NCBI RefSeq assembly: GCF_000447295.1
Contig: NZ_KE650771.1
Location: forward strand, 753,151-817,150
Reading direction: 5' to 3'
Origin: Fischerella sp. PCC 9431
GTDB taxonomy: Bacteria; Cyanobacteriota; Cyanobacteriia; Cyanobacteriales; Nostocaceae
DNA length: 64,000 nucleotides
The position numbers were made by a program, and so were the translations under genes. The notes under the pieces are model-generated. The model did no database searches, had not been told where the DNA came from, and saw only the letters and a list, made by a program, of their open reading frames with translations. Positions 1 to 7,766 of this stretch are shown here, piece after piece. Position 1 is the stretch's first letter. Every line of letters starts with the position of its first letter.

Positions 1-1
1 C

Positions 2-421
2 AACCGGGGAATTGCCCTGCGTAATTTGGGACGCAACGAAGAAGCAGTTGCATCTTTTGACAAAGCCCTGGAAATTAAACCTGATTACCACCAAGCTTGG
101 TACAACCGGGGGTATGCGCTGGATGATTTGGGACGCAACGAAGAAGCAGTTGCATCCTACGACAAAGCCGTTGAAATTAAACCTGATTACCACCAAGCTT
201 GGTACAACCGGGGAATTGCCCTGCGTAATTTGGGACGCAACGAAGAAGCAGTTGCATCTTTTGACAAAGCCTTGGAAATTAAACCTGATTACCACCAAGC
301 TTGGTACAACAAAGCTTGGTGCTATATCTTGCAAGGAAATATTAAACAAGCAATTAAAAACTTGCAAAAAGCAATTTGTCTTACATTCCGAAAATCTAGA
401 AAAGGCAAAAACCGATTCTGA
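2..421 (+). CDS. TPR-repeat protein, 5' end outside window, probable 3' frameshift
   Basis: The frame is open from the window edge and reads tandem 34-residue tetratricopeptide units with the signature A-x-x-N-x-G-x-x-L-x-x-L-G-R-N-E-E-A-V. The units are almost identical at DNA level with a 102-bp period. TPR arrays mediate protein-protein contacts; no other domain is visible. The stop at 421 follows an unlikely tail (T-F-R-K-S-R-K-G). The +1 frame carries the ending expected of cyanobacterial TPR proteins (A-K-T-D-S-D-F-D-A-I-R-K-D) up to a stop at 470, so one base has probably been gained or lost near 375-385. This is either a real frameshift or a sequence error; the intact gene would run to 470. 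Confidence 0.75.
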   Translation, partial: NRGIALRNLGRNEEAVASFDKALEIKPDYHQAWYNRGYALDDLGRNEEAVASYDKAVEIKPDYHQAWYNRGIALRNLGRNEEAVASFDKALEIKPDYHQAWYNKAWCYILQGNIKQAIKNLQKAICLTFRKSRKGKNRF

Positions 422-504
422 TTTTGATGCTATTCGCAAAGATCAGCAATTTCAGGTGTTAATCTACTAGTTGATGAGCCTGCAGCTTCATTCCCAAACT
501 GTTT

Positions 505-3500
505 TTAAATTTTCCTCAACATTCCTAAGCGCATGATTGCAGAATTGATCCATTTCCAATGCAAAATCTCATGCAGCAAAGTATAAAAACAAGGAATGAT
601 AAACAGAGTTAATAATGTCGCTAAAGACAACCCGGAAAAAACCACAATACCTAAAGGTTGTAAAAACTCTGAACCTTCGCCAATTCCCAATGCTAAAGGA
701 AACATCCCTAAAACTGTGGTGATTGTGGTCATTAACACTGGGCGTAAACGTTGGGGAGCAGCTTGTAAAATCGCTGTTTGACGGTTAACGCCTTGCTGTT
801 CGCGAATTTGATTGGCTAACTCTACCATAAGGATGGCGTTGTTAACAACAATACCTACCAACAATACTGCACCGACAATCACGGTTGCACCGATCGCAGT
901 TTTGGTAATGTAGAGTCCGAAAATACCCCCGGCTAATGCTAAGGGAATTGTAAACATAATTACCAAAGGATCGATTAAGGAATTGTACTGCACAGCCATA
1001 ACTACGAAGACTAGAAAAGCAGCTAATCCCCCTAACAACCATAAAGAGTTTTGTAATTGCTGATTAGCTTCTGCTGTGGAACTAGGTAGGACACTTACAC
1101 CTTGAGGTAATTTTAAGTTATTCAAGACTTCGTTTACTTGTGCTTGGGCTTGACTGAGATTTGCTCCTTCGCTCAAATTACCAGCGATAATGAAAACTTG
1201 ACGCTGGTTAATGCGTTGAATTTCTGAAGGTGCTTGAGCATCGACAATTTCTGCAACATCGCTGAGACGGATTTGGCGATTATTGTCTACAAATAAAGGT
1301 AATCTCTCTAATTGGGAAGGCGATCGCACAGATTCTTCGTTTAGTTGCACCCGCACATCTACCAACCGATTACCCCGTTGTAGCTGTGTTGGTACACTAC
1401 CTTCAATGGCGGTGGCAATTGTATCACCGATTTCTCTAGCAGTTAATCCCACGGCTGCAACTCTTTCCCAATCTGGACGGATTTGCAGTTCTGGTTGACG
1501 TGCATCGCTATCAGGACGGAATCTGGCTAAGGTAACTTTTTCTTCTAAAGTTGCTAGTAATTGCTGTCCGGCTTGTTGTAAGGTGTCCGTGTCATTTCCT
1601 TGCAGAACGATGTCAATTTCTGCACCTCTGACAGGAGAGTTTGTCAGAATCAAACCCCGTACTTGCCCAGGAGCAACACGTAAACGCACACCTGCTAAAT
1701 TTAGTTTGTTAAATTCTTGGGTAACTCTTTCTACATAAGCTTCTACATCAGAGCCGGGTTTAAGGGTAATTGTGCTAGAACTCCGTAGAGGATTTTCGCT
1801 CGTATTAGTACCAAATAAACCACCACCAATTGTGGAAAAGACATATTCTGTTTCCGACTGATTCTGAAGAATTTGATCAACCGCAGCCATGACTTTTTGG
1901 TTGTTTTCTAAAGGTGTACCGGGAGGAAACTGAGCAAATAAACTAGCTTGCCCTGTGTTAATCCGGGGTAGAATTTCTTGGGGAATTTGCGGTGCTACCC
2001 AAAAACTACCACCACCAAATAAAGCGATCGCGATCGCCACTGTCAGCAAGCGAAAACGCAAAATTCTACTCAAGAAAGCACCGTAACTTCTGGTTGCTGC
2101 ATCAAAACGGCGATTAAACTCCCGCAGAAACCAAAAATTACTCAAACCACTGGAAATCCGCCACGATAGCATCCGAGAAGTCAACATCGGTACGACTGTG
2201 ACGGCAATTAAAATAGAAGCAGCAACAGCAAAGCTAATTGTCAAAATTAATTCATTGAATAGCAGCGAAATAAAACCGCCAATCAGCAAAAACGGTAAAA
2301 CTGATACTAGGTTGGTACTAGTAGAAGCTAGCAAAGCTGATTCTACTTCTTGGCTACTTTGTTCTGCTTGTTGAATCAGTTGCCATGAACTGAGGCGAGT
2401 TCTGGTATCTTTACCAGGAGTCATACCCGCACCTTCGGCAATATTCTCTAGCATGACGATGGAGTTATCCACCACTATCCCGACACCCAACGCCAAACCA
2501 CCCAAGCTGAAAATATTTAAAGATAGCCCAAATAATCCCATCAAAATGATCGCAGCTAAAGTTGCTAAGGGAATCGCAACTACAATAATGAGAGTTTGTC
2601 GCACCGAACCCAAAAATAACAAAACTGCGATCGCGGCTAGTGTTGCTCCAATTAACCCGGAAGTGGCAACGTTAGAAATAGAATTACGGATAAACTTTGA
2701 TTCATCCGAGGTTGGTGTGAGAATAGTTCCCTCTGGAATCACACCAGATTTTCGCAATTCTTCGATTCGCTTTTTGACTCCATCCACAACATCTATGGTG
2801 TTAGCATCTGGTTGCTTTTGAATGCTGACTTTGACTGCTGGTTGTCTGTTGAGTAAAACCGAAAGGCGTTGGTTTTCTGTACCATCAATCACTTCAGCAA
2901 AGTCGCGTAGGTAGACGCGCTTAGGAACAGATCCGGAGAAGGAGAGACGCGGGGTCGCGGAGACATTTGCTCTTTGTGTGTCTGTGCTTTCCTGTATCCT
3001 CGTATCCTGAGAAGAAGAAACTTCAAAAGAAAGATTACTAATTTCATCCGCACTTTGGAAGCGTCCGACGGTGCGGGTGAGAGGTTCGGAATTTTGCCCA
3101 AAAATTCGACCACCAGAAATATCTTGGTTACGGTTGGTGAGTTCGTCCAGTACATCTGTTAAACCCACACCAAGGGCTTGCAAGCGATCCAAATCAATAT
3201 TTACTCTAACTTCTTCTTGCACTCCTCCGGAGACATCGACTCCCGCAACCCCAGATACTACACTAAGTTCACGGGCTAGTTCTTCTTCCGCAAATACCCG
3301 TAAATCAACTCCTTCTAATGAGGGTGAAGTTAAAGCTAATTCGTAAATTGGTGATTGAGAGGGGTCAAATTTGAAGAGGCGGGGTTCTTCAATTGTGTCT
3401 GGTAAACCACTTCTGGCTCTGTTAAATGAGGCTGTAGCATCGTTAAGGGCTTGGTCAATATTACCCCCCGGTTGAAAGAACAAATCTAAATTTATCTGTC

Positions 3501-3786
3501 CTTCACGGGTTTGAGAAAAAATTTGCACCACACCCTCGGTAGTTGCAAAAGCTTCTTCTAGTGGTCTGGTGATTTCATCAATTGCTACCTCTGGTGAAAT
3601 TCCGGGGGCTTGTACCCGTACACCAATGCGGGGATAGGTAATTGATGGCAGCAAATCTACTGGTAGGGTAGTGACAAAAAACATACCCATTACTATGACT
3701 GCCAGAGTCAGCATCAGTGTACCGATGTGTTGGCGAATCGAGAGGGCGCTGATACTCAATCCCCCAGTTTTTTTTGTTGCCTGCAT
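505..3786 (-). CDS. RND-family efflux transporter permease (HAE1/AcrB type)
   Basis: Large inner-membrane pump of about 1093 residues that would export drugs or hydrophobic compounds using proton motive force, together with the adaptor encoded just upstream. Visible features are the N-terminal membrane helix followed by L-P-V-D-L-L-P-S-I-T-Y-P, two large periplasmic porter regions, the helix-4 motif G-V-G-I-V-V-D-N-S-I-V-M-L-E-N, and a matching C-terminal half. The start at 3786 (M-Q-A-T-K-K) is preferred over 3918, because the longer frame would overlap the adaptor and add a non-homologous tail. A low-complexity stretch coded by about 2930-3020 looks like an in-frame repeat insertion in a porter region. 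No TolC-type gene is nearby. The substrate is unknown. Confidence 0.92.
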   Translation of the reverse strand: MQATKKTGGLSISALSIRQHIGTLMLTLAVIVMGMFFVTTLPVDLLPSITYPRIGVRVQAPGISPEVAIDEITRPLEEAFATTEGVVQIFSQTREGQINLDLFFQPGGNIDQALNDATASFNRARSGLPDTIEEPRLFKFDPSQSPIYELALTSPSLEGVDLRVFAEEELARELSVVSGVAGVDVSGGVQEEVRVNIDLDRLQALGVGLTDVLDELTNRNQDISGGRIFGQNSEPLTRTVGRFQSADEISNLSFEVSSSQDTRIQESTDTQRANVSATPRLSFSGSVPKRVYLRDFAEVIDGTENQRLSVLLNRQPAVKVSIQKQPDANTIDVVDGVKKRIEELRKSGVIPEGTILTPTSDESKFIRNSISNVATSGLIGATLAAIAVLLFLGSVRQTLIIVVAIPLATLAAIILMGLFGLSLNIFSLGGLALGVGIVVDNSIVMLENIAEGAGMTPGKDTRTRLSSWQLIQQAEQSSQEVESALLASTSTNLVSVLPFLLIGGFISLLFNELILTISFAVAASILIAVTVVPMLTSRMLSWRISSGLSNFWFLREFNRRFDAATRSYGAFLSRILRFRLLTVAIAIALFGGGSFWVAPQIPQEILPRINTGQASLFAQFPPGTPLENNQKVMAAVDQILQNQSETEYVFSTIGGGLFGTNTSENPLRSSSTITLKPGSDVEAYVERVTQEFNKLNLAGVRLRVAPGQVRGLILTNSPVRGAEIDIVLQGNDTDTLQQAGQQLLATLEEKVTLARFRPDSDARQPELQIRPDWERVAAVGLTAREIGDTIATAIEGSVPTQLQRGNRLVDVRVQLNEESVRSPSQLERLPLFVDNNRQIRLSDVAEIVDAQAPSEIQRINQRQVFIIAGNLSEGANLSQAQAQVNEVLNNLKLPQGVSVLPSSTAEANQQLQNSLWLLGGLAAFLVFVVMAVQYNSLIDPLVIMFTIPLALAGGIFGLYITKTAIGATVIVGAVLLVGIVVNNAILMVELANQIREQQGVNRQTAILQAAPQRLRPVLMTTITTVLGMFPLALGIGEGSEFLQPLGIVVFSGLSLATLLTLFIIPCFYTLLHEILHWKWINSAIMRLGMLRKI

Positions 3787-3853
3787 TTTTTTATATTCAG
3801 AGTAGATAAAAGTATTTTTTGTTGTGCTGGTAGAGGTGAACCGCCGTACGCCC

Positions 3854-5212
3854 CTAATCCACTTTTTCCGAAAGTATAGAAAGACGTACAGCATCGCCTT
3901 CTTTGAGAGGCTTACCACTGCGTACTACGTACTCTTCATTCGGTTGTAAACCGGAAATAATTTCTACTTTGCCGTCATTAGTTTCACCTAATTTTACGGT
4001 TCTACTAGCAACAGTTGTTTTGCCTTGTTCTCGCTTCACCACAAACACTTTACCCTGATCAGTTTTTGGTTTTGAGTTTGGGTTGCGGTTTTGCTGATTT
4101 CTTCCTGCTGTCTGGATTGCAGTTAAAGGTACTACTACTTGTTGTTGTTGCTTTTCAATAAAACTTACTCTTGCTAAAAGTCCACTACCGATTTTTGTGC
4201 CATTATTGGGAATTACTACTTCTACTGGTACTAAACGAGCGGTATTGTCAGCAGCTGGGGAGATACGTGTCACAGTACCAACGTATTTATCTTTAGGAAA
4301 AGCATCTAAGCGTACTTGTACTGTTTGTCCCACTTGAATATTTGCTAGTTCCAATTCGGAAACTTGGACTATAACTTTGACACGGCTAAAATCGCCTATT
4401 CTTAAAACCTCGTTACCGGGTTGCAAAAGATTTCCGGGTTCTGTAACTTTTTCTAAAACTGCACCTGCAATCGGAGATACTAGCTTGGCATAGGATCGGC
4501 GTTCTTTGGCTTCTGCGACTAAGGCTTGTTGGGCGGTTAATCTTCCCTTTGCAGCAGCAACGGCTTCTTGTTCTGTACGTACTTGTTCCTGTGCAGCGCG
4601 AAAAGCTTGTGTCGCCGTTCGGGCGTTGGTGCGTGCTTGTTCGGCTGCTTGTTGAGCGATCGCTCCTTCTTTGAGAAGTTTATCTTGTCTTTCGGCATCG
4701 GCAACGGCTTGTGCTACTTCTAATCGTGTCCGTTCTACCTCAACACGCGCATTACTGACTTGAGCATTCGCCCTGGCTACTTCTGACTTGAGGGCTGCGA
4801 GTTCGGCTTCGGCTTGATTTAATGCTGTCCGCAGTAGCGCATCATCTATTTGTCCGACTATTTGATTTTTAGTTAAAACATCGCCGACATCTACATTCAA
4901 AGCCAAAAGCTGTCCTTGGATTTGCGATCGCAGCGATACGGTGCGGAATGGTTGAGTAGTAGCTGTCAGTTCTAATGGCTGTTGCAAATCATCTTGACGA
5001 GCGATCGCCACATCTACGGGTGTTGTACTATCTGCTTGTCCAGATACAGCACGACGATCTTGTTGAGCTTCGGCAGATTCTTTGGGAAATGATCCGCAAC
5101 TCCCCATCAATAATCCTATACTCAGCCAGGAAACCAGCAAGAATATAGATGAATCCGGCAATAACGTTGGATTTTTAACCAATATACGCAGCTTATTTCC
5201 GTTGCAAATCAT
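3854..5212 (-). CDS. RND periplasmic adaptor (HlyD/membrane fusion protein), lipoprotein
   Basis: A 452-residue adaptor that would link the RND pump downstream to an outer-membrane channel. It has an N-terminal hydrophobic segment ending at Cys39 (L-M-G-S-C, a lipobox-like site), a biotinyl-lipoyl half motif around T-V-S-L-R-S-Q-I-Q-G, a long Ala/Gln/Glu-rich coiled coil, the returning lipoyl half (V-S-P-I-A-G-A-V-L-E-K), then beta-barrel and membrane-proximal domains. About 67 bp separate it from the pump start, so the two are very likely one operon. The gene starts after an 846-bp gene-free stretch that should hold the operon promoter. I see no linked regulator. Confidence 0.9.
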   Translation of the reverse strand: MICNGNKLRILVKNPTLLPDSSIFLLVSWLSIGLLMGSCGSFPKESAEAQQDRRAVSGQADSTTPVDVAIARQDDLQQPLELTATTQPFRTVSLRSQIQGQLLALNVDVGDVLTKNQIVGQIDDALLRTALNQAEAELAALKSEVARANAQVSNARVEVERTRLEVAQAVADAERQDKLLKEGAIAQQAAEQARTNARTATQAFRAAQEQVRTEQEAVAAAKGRLTAQQALVAEAKERRSYAKLVSPIAGAVLEKVTEPGNLLQPGNEVLRIGDFSRVKVIVQVSELELANIQVGQTVQVRLDAFPKDKYVGTVTRISPAADNTARLVPVEVVIPNNGTKIGSGLLARVSFIEKQQQQVVVPLTAIQTAGRNQQNRNPNSKPKTDQGKVFVVKREQGKTTVASRTVKLGETNDGKVEIISGLQPNEEYVVRSGKPLKEGDAVRLSILSEKVD

Positions 5213-6058
5213 TATTTCTGGCTCCTACTGAGGCGGTTTTTGCTTAATCACAGCCGCCGATAACTGGTACCGCAAGGCGAAAGTCAAAAGAATTGTATTT
5301 TCAGCTTTTGCACCATTTTGAATGGTCTGTTTATTTATGCCGTGTTGTACTAGTCTTAATGCATAGATATTGTTAGATGTTGTAAATTTTACTCAAGCTA
5401 GATGGATCAAGAGAAAATACCCTGAATTTAGAAAGAAAAGTGTAATTTGTTGTTCATTATTTATACATAATTTCATGTATTTTAAGTTACATGCTATTAA
5501 TCTAACTATATCCAGAAAGATGTCCATATTACAATCTCGCTAAAATTTCATCTATCTGATACAATTATTAATACAGTATAAATATTTATGGTTTAACTTG
5601 TCTCTACTTAAAGACATAAGACTAAAAAAATAACGAAATTAAGCCTTTCTATATCTCTTCTTTAGTCCATAGATTAGGTACTAAGTAAAATAATCTTTTA
5701 TGGGGCTATTGCACACATTTTGCTCAAAACTAGAGATTCTCTTGGAGAATAAAAACACTATTACTCTATGTGTTTTTTTGTAATTTTTTTCTCTATCATA
5801 GAAACAATACTTAGTAAGTACATGAGAAGAAAGTCATGGGTGTATATATGACTCAAGTCATGTTTTTCTTGATGTAATGTTGAGAAAGTGCGATCGCATT
5901 TATTGGGATTGATGAGATGATGCGATCGTCTCATGCGGAGTTTTGCTTATCGCCACAACCGCTTATGCAAGGGTATCACATCTAAAATACTGACAATTAG
6001 ACTTGGATTTTTGGATTTTTACCAGAGAAAATAAATGAGAAGTTAGGTGTGAGGGGTA
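5213..6058. other. AT-rich gene-free region with two adjacent hairpins
   Basis: No credible gene. It must contain the promoter of the efflux operon (minus) and of hicA (plus). Two small inverted repeats lie side by side: ATTCTC-ttg-GAGAAT (5736-5750) and AAAAACAC/GTGTTTTT (5751-5777) running into a T tract, which resembles a plus-strand terminator without an upstream plus-strand gene. The first copy of the 29-bp direct repeat that flanks hicAB lies at 5900-5928. Confidence 0.5.
5900..5928 (+). repeat. 29-bp direct repeat, left copy, flanking hicAB
   Basis: The 29-bp sequence starting TTATTGGGATT and ending TGCGATCG recurs at 6547-6575 with one mismatch (GATGAG here, AATGAG there). The two copies bracket the hicA-hicB pair and share an orientation, as expected of duplicated target or recombination sites. 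Each copy ends in a partial HIP1 site. Confidence 0.75.
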
Positions 6059-6307
6059 ATGCCGAAAAAAGTAAGAGAGTTGAAAGCAATGGTGTCAAAA
6101 GTTGGCTATATTCTTCAACCAGGAAGAGGTAAAGGAAGTCATACATATTGGAAGCATCCGTTGTTACCCGAAGAACCCCTGACTATACCAGGTAAAGACA
6201 GCGATGATGCTCCGTTATATTTAGAAAAAAATATCCAACTGGTGCTGAAAAAATTGCAAGAAATGGAAAAAACGGAAAACAAAGAAAAACAGGAGCCAGA
6301 AGAATGA
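6059..6307 (+). CDS. hicA: HicA-family toxin (mRNA interferase)
   Basis: An 82-residue protein of the HicA/YcfA family, which are small dsRBD-like ribonucleases that cleave mRNA and are held in check by HicB. The family core is visible: G-Y-x-x-x-x-G-R-G-K-G-S-H-T-Y-W, with the catalytic His at residue 28, then H-P and T-I-P. The C-terminal tail is charged and Glu/Lys-rich (about residues 66-82) and longer than in minimal HicA proteins. Its stop overlaps the start of hicB (ATGA), a normal toxin-antitoxin arrangement implying translational coupling. Toxicity is inferred from the family. Confidence 0.85.
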   Translation: MPKKVRELKAMVSKVGYILQPGRGKGSHTYWKHPLLPEEPLTIPGKDSDDAPLYLEKNIQLVLKKLQEMEKTENKEKQEPEE

Positions 6308-6534
6308 GCTATCACTACAGCATGGTAATTCAATGGTCGGAGGAAGATAAACTTTTTTTAGTACATTTGCCTGAGTTCCCCTGGCAGCAATTTCATACAC
6401 ATGGTAGGACTTATGAAGAAGCAGCCAAAAATGGTCAGGAAGTAATTGAGACTTTTGTTGAGATGTTAAAAGAAGAGAATAAACCACTACCAGAACCCAG
6501 AATGCTTCCTACAAAACCGTTGCAAGTTGCGTAA
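6304..6534 (+). CDS. hicB: HicB-family antitoxin
   Basis: A 76-residue protein with the HicB partial RNase H-like fold signature: Y-S-M-V-I-Q-W-S-E-E-D near the N-terminus, then F-L-V-H-L-P-E-F and T-Y-E-E-A-A-K-N-G-Q-E. It should bind and neutralise HicA. It lacks a C-terminal helix-turn-helix or ribbon-helix-helix, so it is a short-type HicB and DNA-binding autoregulation is not evident. It overlaps hicA by four bases. The second direct-repeat copy starts 13 bp after the stop. Confidence 0.82.
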   Translation: MSYHYSMVIQWSEEDKLFLVHLPEFPWQQFHTHGRTYEEAAKNGQEVIETFVEMLKEENKPLPEPRMLPTKPLQVA

Positions 6535-6546
6535 GTTAAGCGGATG

Positions 6547-6575
6547 TTATTGGGATTAATGAGATGATGCGATCG
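6547..6575 (+). repeat. 29-bp direct repeat, right copy, flanking hicAB
   Basis: Matches 28 of 29 positions of the sequence at 5900-5928, in the same orientation. It sits immediately downstream of hicB, so the pair delimits a module of about 650 bp. Confidence 0.75.
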
Positions 6576-6841
6576 CGTTTACCGTATCTCAGTGTTGAAA
6601 TTTGGTTGATAAGTTCGTCAAGTTGTGCGATCGTATTCTCTAATCTTGCTTTTGCTTAACTACTCATATATTTTTTTGGGAAATATATAGATATTTTTTG
6701 GAGAGTTGTAGCAACTCTATCAATAACCTTGGTACTTTTAGTTTATATTAAAAAAAGTAAATTTTTTGGAAAACAGAATACACAATATGTATGTGCTTGT
6801 ATGAACAATTCTGAATTAACTGGGGGCGAGGAAGGCTAACC

Positions 6842-7378
6842 GTGACATCACCACTACAAATTTTACAAACAACCGATGAATCTCTGCTTGCGGAATTTTT
6901 TCAAGCATCTGTAGGTAAATGGAATTCAGAACGCCGCTATTACACTCTGCCAGAGGGAGAAACTAAAGAAATGGTGAGTGTAATTACAATTAAATTCTTG
7001 CAGCAGGGATGCGAAGAATTACGTAAGCTAGCAGAAATGCACGGCTTGCCTGATACAGCAAGCTTGATCTGTGGTGCTGAAGTCATATGGGAAAGCACCA
7101 ATTCGATTTCAGGAAGAAAAGAATCAAAGGGAACAACTTTATTTGGGGGTTTAGGAAACACACTGTATCGCGATCGCGGTTTCGCCACAAGCAAGCCAGT
7201 GACAGCCCAATATTACTTCCCCAATCCCACAACTTTATGTTTGCGAACAGAGTACAATAATTCAGTATTTGAAGAAGAATTAAAATTGGTCGGTAGCAAA
7301 TACCGCACACGCCAATCTATTATTTCGCGTGCAGGTGAACAGTTGATGATTGGTCAGTATTTGGAAAAGCGGATTTAG
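6842..7378 (+). CDS. cpcS: Phycobiliprotein chromophore lyase, CpcS/CpeS family
   Basis: A 178-residue protein resembling the S-type bilin lyases that attach phycocyanobilin to Cys-84-type sites of phycobiliprotein subunits for the phycobilisome. Family features include F-F-Q-A-S-V-G-K-W-N-S-E-R-R-Y-Y near the N-terminus, an E-V-x-W-E-S strand, R-D-R-G-F-A-T-S-K-P-V, and L-C-L-R-T-E-Y-N-N, consistent with a lipocalin-like barrel. The GTG start is supported by an AGGAAGG ribosome-binding site a few bases upstream. No bilin or phycobiliprotein genes are adjacent. Which lyase subtype it is (CpcS or CpcU) cannot be decided here. Confidence 0.87.
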   Translation: MTSPLQILQTTDESLLAEFFQASVGKWNSERRYYTLPEGETKEMVSVITIKFLQQGCEELRKLAEMHGLPDTASLICGAEVIWESTNSISGRKESKGTTLFGGLGNTLYRDRGFATSKPVTAQYYFPNPTTLCLRTEYNNSVFEEELKLVGSKYRTRQSIISRAGEQLMIGQYLEKRI

Positions 7379-7559
7379 TTGATTGCTAATTGTGATAAAT
7401 AAGTCTTCCATTCGTAATTCATAATTCATTTCCCCTACTTTTCCCCGATTGCTCTTTATCTTTAAAAACCATCAAATCAAGAGTCTGTATTGAAACTCTC
7501 ATAAGGATTTCAATGAATACCAGACTCAACTTAGGTTTATTTCAGTTAGAGAGCAAATC

Positions 7560-7693
7560 ATGAGTAAGAAAGTTTGGATTATTACAGTAGCAGCAATCTT
7601 AAGCATCACCTCTTTCTCAACAATGGCAAAGCCTTAACTACTCAGCAAGTAGTTGAACCTGAATGGGGTCTACCGCAACGACGTGAGATTTAA
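7560..7693 (+). pseudogene. Possible frameshifted small exported protein
   Basis: An ATG at 7560 opens a 25-codon frame that reads a signal-peptide-like segment (M-S-K-K-V-W-I-I-T-V-A-A-I-L-S-I) and stops at 7637. Shifting the frame just before that stop allows a further short read, A-L-T-T-Q-Q-V-V-E-P-E-W-G-L-P-Q-R-R, to 7693. This looks like a tiny exported protein broken by one base. A 16-codon frame starting at 7513 ends on an overlapping ATGA. Such short frames can arise by chance, so confidence is low. Confidence 0.25.
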
Positions 7694-7707
7694 TTAAATT
7701 AAGATAG

Positions 7708-7744
7708 CAAAAACACCCCTCCTCGATGATTTCCAAGGAGAGGT
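7708..7744 (-). terminator. Probable rho-independent terminator of flv1
   Basis: On the minus strand, ACCTCTCCT and AGGAGGGGT form a 9-bp stem (one G-U pair) around a 12-nt loop, followed by GTTTTTG. It lies just beyond the flv1 stop, where a transcript from the flv genes would end. Confidence 0.7.
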
Positions 7745-7766
7745 TAGAGATAGATTTCCCAAATAT

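Noticed and set aside
12-470. 152-codon frame overlapping the TPR frame at the window start
   Set aside because: Over the repeat it is a shadow of the TPR frame. Only its last 30 codons look real, as the shifted end of the TPR gene.
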